A stretch of 64,000 nucleotides of DNA from Melanocharis versteri (lineage: Eukaryota > Chordata > Aves > Passeriformes > Melanocharitidae), in the NCBI GenBank assembly GCA_013397845.1, contig VZTG01010319.1:186001-250000 (forward strand), written 5' to 3'. The translations under genes and the position numbers were made by a program. Shown here one piece after another: positions 1 through 11,700 of this stretch (position 1 is its first letter; each line of letters starts with the position of its first letter). The notes beneath the pieces were generated by a model, which saw only the letters and a list, made by a program, of their open reading frames with translations, ran no database searches and was not told the DNA's origin.

Positions 1-2538
1 TGCTCCTCACAAGGCTCGTGCTCCAGACTCTTCATCAGCCTCTTATGCTTCTCTTTCAATGTTTTCCTGAAAATGTACTACTAATATTGACGAAAAAAAT
101 ATAGTCAAATATATCCTAATTACACCTAGCTTCTCTTTCGTGCATTTTTTCCCTCAAATCCCCTTGCAGGCAGGCAAATGATAACTGGGTTCAAACAGGA
201 GATTTTGAATATAGACGAGTAACTATGCAGTGGCAAAACAAAAGTGAACTTAATTTCTGTCAGCTGCTTATTCTGAAATGACCTTTCATCACATGACAAA
301 CTTGTCCTAGAAGCGTTGGTAGGACAGGCTGATATTTTGGTTTTTGAACAAACCTTACAGGCTGCACTGGTGTATATGTGGGTGTGTGTGAGAGAAAGAG
401 AGAGATCTCTGCAGTTTTACATTAAAATAAGAAAAAAATGCACTACAAACCAAGTGCAAAAGACTACATTTCTGTTGTGGAGTGACACTCCATGTAGTAT
501 TAAATAAGGCTTTCTGTAGTGTGTCTGCTCAGGCACAGGTAGCATCCAGTGGGCTTCCAAAAAGAATTGTCATGTGGCCTTGGCCAATAGGTGTTTTGTA
601 AGATTTCTTCAAGAGTTGAGGCTGTCATCACCTGGGCCACACATGTAGGACTGGTTGTTGAGTCTGAACTCACTGGGGAAAGGAACGTAGAGAAAAAATA
701 GGTTTTGTGCAATGATGTAGCTCCTCTGGGTGGAGATGTATCCAGGTAAACACATGCCAATAGTAATGTCAGTCATCATCTTAAGCTGAAACTGCCCCTC
801 AGCCTGTGTGTGCAATTCGGGTGGAAGGACAGAGGTCACAAACTGGCACTGTTACATTTTCAGCTTGGCTTTGAGGGCTCATTTGAAAGGTGTGCACGTG
901 GGTAGGTGCACCTCTGTGCTGTTGGAAGGTGTTTGTGCATTTGGCATTCTGCTTTTGCCTTGTTTGCGGTTGGAATGTGAAGGCAGAGACAGGGGTCAGA
1001 AGAACTTTGAGGTTGCAAAAGTTGGTCTGGAACACAAAATGGACACTTCAGTAGGTAGATTGATAACAGAAAAAAACCCCATTTTTTCCAAGCTTGTAGT
1101 TTTAACAAGTTATAAAAAGTTATTTGAAATTATTTGGTTATTTGTTCACATCTTTGTGCACCTTTTTCTCTTTCTGTTTTTGTCCATCCCTTGTGCAGGG
1201 ATTCATTCTGAGTAAACACTTTGTCCAGCAATTTCAACATGGCATTAATTTGTATTGACAATACATGCACACTTGAGAACCTGGATAAATAATGGCAGTT
1301 CTGGCAGACCCATGTGCATTGTAAGCCCTAACTGATGCTGTGTTATTCCATTTCTCCTTGAAGGTTCAGGGTGTGTATTGCATCAGACTGTCAAAAGAAG
1401 AATGGTACAAAAATGGAAAAGCAATTAAAGTAACAGAGCTTTGTTGTTCCTCAGTTTGAAATTCCCTCAGCCTGCAAGCCCTGTAGGACTGGTAAACTTG
1501 CTGTGACTGTAGGGCTGATTGGGAGCCAACATGGTGGCAATGCTTAGCTGGCAAAAAAGGATGTTTAGTGATTTACACCACCTGAAAATCCTGTTGTGCT
1601 GTGCCCTCTCCCAAACCAAAGTCCATTCCAAAAGTGAATCTGTGCCCTTTTTCTCAAAGAAATCTCTTGCCTAAAATCAGTAGAAAGCCTAAGTATTCTC
1701 TTCCACTGTTAAATTATGATGCCTAGGATGCATTAAAATGGCATTTGTGTTTGAAAATTTAGTTTAATTTACCTTCTCTGGTGGCTTGAAAGGCCCATTC
1801 CTCCATGTTGCACATCTCATAGACCCATTGAATGCCCAGGAACTACACAGGGCTGGAACCACAGCATAATCCCTGGCTTTTTTTACCTACCCTTCTGCTG
1901 CAAAGGGCTCTGAGCAGCACTGGCAGGTGCTGGAGTTTTTGTGCCTCTCACCTGGCAGTGGGACTTTGCCATATTGACACACCAGTTTGTCTTGTCTAAA
2001 AGTTGGAGGACTGCTTCTGTTCTCTGTTGATTACTTGTTTACCTCCTTGTTTACCACCTACATTTTTCTACATATATCCTAGTGAATCTCACAGTCTCTC
2101 ACTTGTGGAGAATGGGACTGAGAGGAGCTTCTTCTGTGCATCCACCAGGCCACAGGGATGCTGTGACAGCCCTGGGCATGTCCACACTTCCCGAGGGCCT
2201 GCAGTGCAGGGTCCCCTTGGCTAATGTTGGTCCATGTTGGCCCATCACAGCCCTGAGGTGTGTGGAGGCGGCGGCGCAGGAAGGAGCACAACTGAGCTGT
2301 GCTCCCCGCCTCGTGCCAGCCTTCACACACACCCAGGGCTTTCTGCACCACTCACTTCATGGCTTTGGGGATTCATTTCTACTGAGACGTGGCTGATGTC
2401 TCTTTGCAGGGGTGTAGGTGGGCATTCACCCTTGTGCCAGGGCCTGGCGTGCGTGGGTGAGCTTGCACCCCCCGGAGAAATGCACCCACAAGGAATGGTT
2501 TTCCTGTTTCTGCCCTGAAGTTCCCTTTACCTTTGTAG
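1..2538. other. OSBPL5 intron (upstream flank)
   Basis: No exon recognised. There is a short GT/GA-rich low-complexity stretch near 375-406. Several open frames on both strands lack family similarity and plausible splice boundaries. A missed 5' exon cannot be excluded. Confidence 0.5.
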
Positions 2539-2723
2539 ACAGGGGAGTCGTCTCAGACAGAAACCGTCTCTGAGGAGAACAAGAGCCTGATGTGGATCTT
2601 GCTGAAGCAGCTGCGGCCTGGCATGGACCTGTCACGGGTGGTGCTGCCCACCTTCATCCTGGAGCCACGCTCGTTCCTGAACAAACTCTCCGACTACTAC
2701 TACCATGCCGACCTGCTCTCCCA
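2539..2723 (+). CDS. OSBPL5: OSBPL5 exon a (start of lipid-transfer domain)
   Basis: Acceptor ctttgtag and donor gtaagc. It starts in phase 0 and ends after two bases of a Gln codon. It encodes a short acidic/Ser lead-in, then EENKSLMW and MDLSRVVLPTF, the conserved opening of the ORP domain that forms the lid and tunnel entrance, ending in DYYYHADLL. Confidence 0.93.
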
Positions 2724-5700
2724 GTAAGCAGCACCCAGGGTGGGCCTGACCTGGGCACTTCTCTTGTATTTGTGAAAATATCCCTTTGTGTGCCAGAAAG
2801 GCTCTCGAATAATACCGAGGTCACTGGCTTCAACATAGATCAAGCCAGGCACCAGCTGCGGTGACTTTTTACAGATAGACTGCTGCCAGTGAGGGGCAAG
2901 GAAGGAAAAGTTAAACTCCAGACAAACCCACCTTTGCATGTGGACGTGTTTGCCGCTGTTGGCTGGAACTGATGGGAATTGAGCCGATGCCTTGGAGTTT
3001 TGCACAACAGAGCTGTGCCACCTCCTGGTGTACTTGTGTAAACAGGGGAATAAGACAGAGAGCAACCAAAATTGTCAAGCACTTCTGTTCCCCAAAGCGA
3101 TATAATTAAGATGGTTGATAAAGAAATAAGAAACATCTTTTAAGACCGTTGATGAGTGAGGCCTGCTGGGAGCAGCAGAGTAGAAAATAGGAAATATTAT
3201 GCTTCCAGATAGGACCTGTCTTCTGAATGAGATATGCCTGGTGGATTGTAAAATTGGGATGTGCAATATTCTAATAGCAGCACTAGTTCCTCATTTTTAT
3301 TCCACTTTCTCTGGGTAATTACAGAATCATGGTATTTTCAAGCCTTGTTTGTGGTATTTGTACCATCTGAAGTTAAGGAAATAGTTCTCCTCAGTGCTGA
3401 GATGTAAGAAGACTTCAAGAGGTTTGGAGGTTTTGATAAAAAGTTGTTAAATTTGTGGTTCTAAATGAATTTTGAAATAACTTACCCAAGTTGATTTTTN
3501 ATTGTTAAATTTGTGGTTCGAGTGATCCTTCTAAATGAATTTTGCAATAACTTACCCAAGTTGATTTTTAAATCTGGCTAAATGGTTGGAAATACCAGGA
3601 ATGCCTTTGGTTCTGTTTACTTCCTGCTTCATCTTTGAGCATTGTTTGGAGGTGCTGGCTGAGATGACCTTTTGAAGTCCCTTCCAACCTGAAGTATTGC
3701 ATGAAATCTCAAAGTACCGACAGAGTTCATGTAGCACATCAGCTTTAAAGATCTTTTATGGAAGAGGGAAACAAAGAAAAGAGACAAAAAAAAAATCTTT
3801 GATTTTGATGGCATAGGTTTGTTTTTATGACTCACACTGTTCTACTAGGTGTGACTCAATGCTAGTGTGAGTGGCAATCCCACATTAACCTACTCAAATG
3901 TCCAATCACACCTGATACACTCCAGAAACTGCATTGGTCTTTTTGCAGAAATGCGGGGCAAGGGGTGCCACTTTTTAAGTTTGTGTTGTGTGACATATGT
4001 TACTAAAAAACATACATTTCTGCTGGGAGACACCTTTTACACTGGCAGCAGCACAGAAGTTACTTTCCTTTGGTTGTGAGGAAATACAATTGGAATCAAT
4101 GTTGTTACACTGGTAAGAAATTAATGTGATGTGTGACCAGTATAAAGAACATTTTATGTTCTGTTCTGCAGGGCCGTCCTTGAAGATGATCCATACACTC
4201 GAATGAAGCAAGTTTTGAGGTGGTATCTGTCCGGCTTCTATAAGAAGCCAAAGGTAAAATGAGGCATGAAATTGGGGTTGTAATGGGCATTGAAATCTTC
4301 TGCTATGGTTTTGTTTAATTTCTCTATTGCCTCTCCTTTGAGACTTCGCCTCTTTTATTGCTCAGAAGACTTTGACCATTACTTTTAAAACTGGTATTGC
4401 ATTTGGTTTCAGAGTAGACAATGAATGCAAAATAGTGGCAATCAACCTCAGAGCCTTTGCGCTGGACGGTTAGAAAGTAAAACTGGGCATCAACAAGTAA
4501 CATGTCCTGGGATGCAAGATTTTTCCCTTTGCTGAAAGCAGGTCTCTTTTTAGGCCAGTTAGTACCACAGTGCCATGTCTCCACATCAGTATGCACTTGC
4601 TATGTACAGTAGCAGCAATAATAAAGTTTGGTCATCTTGTAAGGCTTTGATTGGGCAGTATTAAATATTAAATTGGTGAGAATAGCAGATTAATCCATGT
4701 CTCAAATGACAAGATTAGATTAGATTCGATGGATATGTAACTAGTTCTTCAGTTTTTATTCTTGTGGTTGACTTTGTTTAAAACGTCCGACAAAAAATTA
4801 TTATATTGTTTTGTGGCCATCTGTAGCATTGGATTGCAAATCTTCATTTGTAGCAGGTTTTGATTACTTGGTTTTTCAGGGAATAAAAAAGCCATACAAC
4901 CCTATTCTGGGAGAGACATTCCGCTGCTGTTGGTTTCACCCTCAGACGAACAGTCACACATTTTACATAGCAGAACAGGTGAGTTGCTTTGTTTGGATGC
5001 TCAGGTGTTGCAAACACCAACCTGCTTGCACCTCCGTGCATAGAAACTCATCTCACCCTAGGAGAGGAACCTGGAGCTCTGTGTAAACAGTCAGAGAAGA
5101 ACATGGGGTAAACTGGCTGCTGATCTCTTTTTCTTTTCAGATTTACAGAAATTATTGAAGTTTGGTGTGCACTCGAGACTATAAAAGCAGGTCTCCCATA
5201 TATGACATCAGCTTCTTCAATAAAGACCTTTTACATGGGATTCTGCCCTACTGTTTTCTTATTGTTAATAAAATGGGGGTTGTGTTGCCTCTGTCAAAAG
5301 GGGCATAAAACATACAACCAAATCCTTCCATCTTTTATTTCTAAGCTTTCTATTACAATTTTAATAGGAGTAAATTGATGGCTTATCTATATGTCTTTGT
5401 GAATAAATGAAGGACAGAGCTCATAAGTTAACTGGCCTGACAAAATGTAGTTCGACATTTACAGTGTTAATAAAGGGATCTGAGAACTGTGTGGTCTTTG
5501 GTAAAGGGACTCCCTGTTTCACATACATATTTCCCCTATTTAATCAGATAATTTCAGCTTTGTTGAAGCTTTTATTTCAACCACTGCGTGCATTCGTGGA
5601 GTTTATTCAAATCCTGCACTAAAGTTCTGCGCTGTTCATTTATTGTCCTGTAAACCTTACACTCTACCTGTTGGCCTAAAAGTGATCTCACGTGCACAAG

Positions 5701-8700
5701 CACAAGAAAATACAGGGTGGGGGAGAAAGATTAGATGCATAATGCTCTCATACATAATGGTGTCACGTATCGTGTTCCCCCTTTAGTGTGCACCCCCTAC
5801 TCAGCTTGGCCTGTGCAGACTGCTCTAAATGACCCCTGCCTGTTTTTGTCCTAGGTGTCCCATCACCCACCAGTGTCAGCTTTTCACGTCAGCAATAGGA
5901 AGGATGGATTCTGCATTACTGGCAGCATTCTAGCTAGGTCCAAGTTTTATGGTAAGGCATTAAGTCTAGGCCTTCCCCAGGTAACGTTGTGGCATCAGTT
6001 TTGGTTTGTTTTTCAATCATTCCTGAGTGTGTTGACAGTTAAGAACAAAGAAATGGTTGACAAATCTATCACCGAGATAGCCTAATTCTTTGTCTTGGCT
6101 CTCCTGGGTCTTCCCCAATCCCACCATTTCAGTGTGACTGAAATTTACCACTCTGATGTTAAATAAAAAATCACATAGAAAGACTGAGAGCTTTAAAGAC
6201 CTGTTTTTCAGAAGGCAAAGGCTTGTGATAAATGGATGGGATTGTCAGTACGCGCTGGGATGTGCTCATGGAAGAGTCATGTTACAGCACTCTGGCACCC
6301 AGCCAACAAACACAAAAGTCTCTGAATTGATATAAACCTTTATCTGACTCCCAGACTCCTGAGAGTTGAACCCCAGAGCTTCAAAATGTCCTCCAGTCTT
6401 TTAGTATCAATGGAAACAGCACAACTCCAGGCTCTGAAACGGTGTTGCTATTTGAAATAGGCTTTTTGTTTAGACAAACATTTCTTAATTATTATCCTCT
6501 GCTAAGTGTGTTCGGTGAATCACTTTTAGATAGTCTTTGCTGTCCTTCTGGCAATTTCGTTTGTTATTTGGGATCATCCATGATCAGAAAAGTTGTGAGA
6601 ACAGGAGGACCTGAGAAACTTCTAAGCTCCCACTAATGACCTGTTTAATCTACTGCTTTTACTGCAAGAGAGGCTAAATGCCAGAGCAAATAAGAGCCGC
6701 AGAGCAGAGTTTTTTAGAACTGCAGGCCTCCAGCTGTGCATGATTTGCAGGGCCCTGAATTATGAGCAGTTCATATCTCTTCTTTCATTAGTGACCGACG
6801 TTTTAATGGAAATGCTTTTTCTAAACTAGGAAGAGAGATGAAGTATAACATGAACTTTTTAATGTGTATGTTTTTTTTAAAATTCTAGGCAACTCACTTT
6901 CTGCACTGTTGGATGGGAAAGCAAAGCTTATGTTTCTAAGCAGAGGGGAAGACTATATAATCACTATGCCATATGCCCACTGTAAAGGTAAGGTGTGACT
7001 CTTCAAATAGGAAGCAAACAGAGTAACAAAGTCGTGTCTTACTGACTAACTTTGCACTGGCTCTCAGCTCTCAAGTAGCTGACAGCACAGGGACTGGTAA
7101 CTCCAGAGCGCTCCCCACAAGTCATAGTGCTCAGCAGGAGCCTTCAGTAAGCCTCACTGAACTCTTTCTGGTTTACTTGTGCACAGCCCAGGAGAGAATT
7201 AGGCCCATCAATGTTAGTTTTCACACTATGCAGAAACAGAAAAATACTGCATACATGCACTGCAGATAAGGTGGAAAGGATAAGACTACTTTCTGAGCTT
7301 CTTTGAAGACAAAAGGAAATTCCTGACTTCTCCTCCCATTTCTTTGTTATTCTAATCATTGCATAATCATTGCATTTCTCAGAGTATGAGCTGCTTCAGT
7401 GAGGCTGGCACGGGCTGCTGTGTGGCTTTGCTCTGTGGAGCCGGTGTGTGCTGAGGCTGGGGCATGGCTGCTGATTCACTGCTCCTCAGGAAGCATTGCT
7501 CTTGAGGAAGCTCTGTCTGCAGCATTTCCACTGCAAAGATAAAATCAGCAGTCAAATCCAATTTTGGGGGTTGAATATTTTTTAATTTTGCACATTGACT
7601 TCTAAGTTAATATTTAGGAGGGCCTGGGTACCTGAAAACAGTAACCTCATAATATCATGCCCTCTGTGAAGTATTCCTGTGCATAAATCGTTTTCTTACC
7701 AATTTTTCTTTTTCTGCAAATGACCCCTTCAACAAATGGTAAACATATATAAGAGGGAGTCCCCCACATGACCTCTAATCTCCCAGATTCTGGTGAACCC
7801 TGTTACAGCTCCTCTCTTCTTCAATCACCCTGAGAGAACTGACTGGGTCTGTTGAAGCACTAGTGTGAATGAGGTTGCTGGGCACAACTTTCCTTATTTT
7901 TCCTGTCCCACTTTCAGCTTGCCACAGGTGCACCTGTGAGTCAAGCTATTTCCTAGCTGGTGTTATAAATGGGGAATATGGACTCAGGGGGCGATCCTTC
8001 ATGCTTATAGCAAACAGCCATTTCCTAGAAACCTCTGGTCATGTCTTTTCAAAACTTTAAGCCAAGTAATGAATTTCACAGTGCGTCAGCAAGAGCCAGG
8101 TTGACTTGAGAAAGCAGGTTGCTTCCACTGGGGCCTCTCTTAAGCCTCCTTTTTTCCTTTCAGGACTTTTATATGGTACCATGACAATGGAGCTTGGAGG
8201 GAAAGTTACCATTGACTGTGAGAAAACTAACCACAGGGCAGAACTGGAATTCAAGCTAAAGGTAAGAGACATTGTGGCCCCCATTTTGAGTGGGTCTCAG
8301 GCATGCCTCTGCACCACAGGCAAGGTTTGACCATACACCCCAGATCATTTCTGTACTAGCAATATATATGAGCACCAGGGCAGGGTCTGCCTGGAGAGAA
8401 GGTATCACCCTACCACCGGTTTTGCCTCATGCAACTCAAATAGACCCCAAGAAGCCTTAGTTTCATATGACTTTTGCTGCAGCTGGCTACTGGCCAAATT
8501 TTGTTCTGAAAGTTTGGCAATGACAGCATGGCTTCTGTTTAGGCAGGGACAATTAGTTCTGCTTGGGAAATACAGTGAGTGTACAAAGAACTTGGAGGCA
8601 AGTTAGGATGTGGATTTTTTGGGGTAGCCCTCCAGTAGCCATCACATCTGTGCTCCTACCTTGCAGGCGTTATGGTGAGCTGCGCCTTGTGTTTCTCAGG

Positions 8701-11700
8701 GCTACAGGACCTTGCCCTGATGGCAAGGTGAGAGCCCGTTGTCAGGCAGGCAATTCTGAGAGGCTGTCACCCTGACAAGTCTTGCACTGACTTGTTCATG
8801 TAGCTAGTCCCTCCCCTAGACAGCCTGGTGATGCAAACTTAAGTATGCAGATGAAATGGAGACATCTTTGAGCATTCCTGTTATTACATGCGTTAAAATT
8901 TAGGAGGAAAAGTGATAGCCTGTAACTTTTTTTGGGCAGTTAACTTGCTTTTTAAGGAGCATCTGTTTCTCTGCTGCTCCAACAAACAATTTCTTGCCTG
9001 AGCATAAAATGAAAGAAGGAGAATTGAGAGACTGCAGGACTTCAGAGTTGCAGCCTTAGCCAACATAAATGTGAGAGATCACTGGAGTTAGGGGAATCTT
9101 TTGCAAACCGAGTTTTTTGAGGGCAATATTATTTTTCTGTCTTTATTTGCCCTTACAAAGGGAGCTCTTGCCCCATGTACTTCCCTGACATTTGCACATA
9201 CTTGTCTTTAAAGCCTGTTCTTCCCATGGGCCTGGTGTAATGTGTTGAGGCCAGTGGGATATTTCCCTGACTTGGGTGTCACCTCAAACCTACAAACACT
9301 TTAGAGCCTAAAGTGCTTTTCTTCTGGCTTGTAAACAGTATGGTTCATCCAAACATGTCTCGGAAAGGTCCTCATGACTTAATTCCATGCTCTGCTTTGA
9401 GCATTTCCTGTCTATTTTTAGTAGAATTGTGGGAAATTAGAGGTAAACCCCATAACTTTGTTTTTAATTTGGATATGTACCAGTTCTCTGCTGGATTGCA
9501 CCGATTGATGCTTGAGATACATGTTATTATTTTATCCATGGGTGTTGTGTGAAATTTGGGTTTATATTGTTATTTAACACACACAGACACACACACACAC
9601 AAAAGAAAGTTTCTTTCCACAAATGTTATTGGAAAGTGCCTGCTAAAATGTCTGAAGAAATGTGTTCTGTGAATAGAACAGCTGCTCACACTGTCACTGG
9701 CGTTTCCTGTGTTTGGCAGCCAGATGAGTGGAATTTTCCACTGTTCTGGGATTTTTTTCCTTGACTGTGAAAATACCCTTTTGCTTTTTTTTGCTTTGTG
9801 ACGTGTTTTTTGGTGCTGGCCCGAGCTTCTTTACACTGGAAACTTGACACACATGAAGTCATCAGCAGTGCCACACTGCTGTTGCTGTCCCATAAGCAGG
9901 AAGAGTCATCACTAGTGCTGCTCCTTTTCTTTGGACAAGGCTGCAAAGGCTGTGATTCTGGACAGTGGGAAGGAGTTGCCCACGTACACTTATTGCAATG
10001 TCTGGCTGACCATAAATAAGTGTATTTCTAATAAAGATGAGGCCTTGCGCTCCTGAGTGTTAATGCACCTCAAGGCTTATCTCCCTACCTGCAGTTACAG
10101 TGTTTGTGGTATTACAAACTAAAGGAAGGGGGCGCAAGGTGAGACAATCAGAATCCATGTTAGAATTCAGTCTGCCTTTCCCCAGAAATAGTGGAAGTCA
10201 AGCAGGTTGTGCTTTCCTTCCCTCCTGTTGCATCACTGTGTTTGGCTCCCTTCCAGTCTCCACTTAGACTGATCACATCTGCTGTCTCTCTTCTCCCATG
10301 ACAGCCCTTCTTTGGTGGCAGCGCGAGCATTAATCAAATCTCGGGGAAGATTAAATGTGGAGAAGAAGTGCTGGCGAGTCTCACAGGACACTGGGTAACG
10401 TTTGATAATCGAAGTTGCTGACAGGTTGCGTGCCCATGGCTGCAGGGTTCGAGGGAGGATTGGCAGCCCTTGGCAGGCTCCCTGCATTGGAATGGGAGCT
10501 GGGAGGGCCCTGTCCTGTCTCTTCCTGCCAGCCACAGGGCATGCAGGTGAGCAGAGCCTGGGCCACACTTCTCAAGGTACCTCTGGAGGTCATTTACCTC
10601 CCAAGGTACCTCCGGAGGTAATTTACGCTTCAATTAGACCCATCCATCTGCAGTGTGAGTAACTGCACTCCCAGAGCCTGCAGTAAGGAGGGTCTCCATC
10701 AGAGCCAGTGGCTCTGTATTTAGGGCCTGAAGCTTAGGACAAGCACTGATTGCAGGAGATGCAGTGTGTATTAGGCGTGATTGCGAAGATCATGAGGCTG
10801 CCTTTTGTCTGGTGTGTTCAGTACTTCTCCAGTTAGATCAGGGAAGAACTTAGAGGATTTTGAATTTACTATTTTTGCAGCAAGCCTTTATGGTAGAAGA
10901 CAGCTACTACCCTGTTCATCAGTTGAAGGACAGAGACGTAGATTCGGTGAGGGTGTTATCTGTATGGGCAGCTCAGAACAGTCAGCAGAGCACCTGGCAC
11001 CTCTGTGCACCCAGTATACACAAGCGATTCACTCAAAGCCACCCCTCAAGCCAAAATCCAGCAAGAATAAAGTTGCATAGTGAATGATGTAGCCTAATTT
11101 TGATTGGAACTCCTGGTACCTGAAACAAAACCAATGAGCCTTGGCTTTGGGCTGGACATCTAGGACATTTCTCTCAGCAACATCTGGACATCTACATCAT
11201 GATTACAGTTGGCCTGTGCTTCCTTGCCAGTCTATAGAAATTGCCACTTCTGAGACAAGATCTGTCTCATCATGAAGGAGGTGTTTAAAGTAGGCTGGAT
11301 GAAGTGTTCCTGGATAAAACCCTTTCTATAATGAGGTCCTAACCACAGTGTAGCCTTTGGTACTGTCATGCAATCTGTCTTCTTACATAAAAAGCTCATG
11401 ACCATTTTGAAATCGGGAGATTTTCCCTTTTTAGGTATATACAAGGGATTTGCTCCATTCTGAGCTTCCTGTCCTGCAGGATGAGCCCTTTCAGTGGTGA
11501 GTCATGCTGGGCTGTGGAGCACCTTCTCTGCAGCAGGTGCTGCCAGCAACACCCATGAGAGCTCATCATCCAGGGGCTCTGCTGAGCCACGTAGCTGTGT
11601 GCTGCTCAGCTCCCAGCCTTCTTCTCATACCTTCCTCCCTTGTTTGTCCTAGTAGTTTGTGGTGCACTAAGCTGTAGTGATGTATAGAAGTTAAATGGCT

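Larger units (their letters stand above)
4979..8163. other. OSBPL5 introns between exons c and f
   Basis: Outside exons d (5855-5951) and e (6889-6987), nothing beyond ordinary intronic sequence was recognised. Confidence 0.6.

Noticed and set aside
167..300. Strong pyrimidine tract and acceptor followed by about 40 open codons
   Set aside because: No similarity to ORP5 and no convincing donor before the stop.
808..1215. 135-codon open frame near the window start
   Set aside because: No recognised domain, no OSBPL5 similarity, no fitting splice sites; chance frame in an intron.
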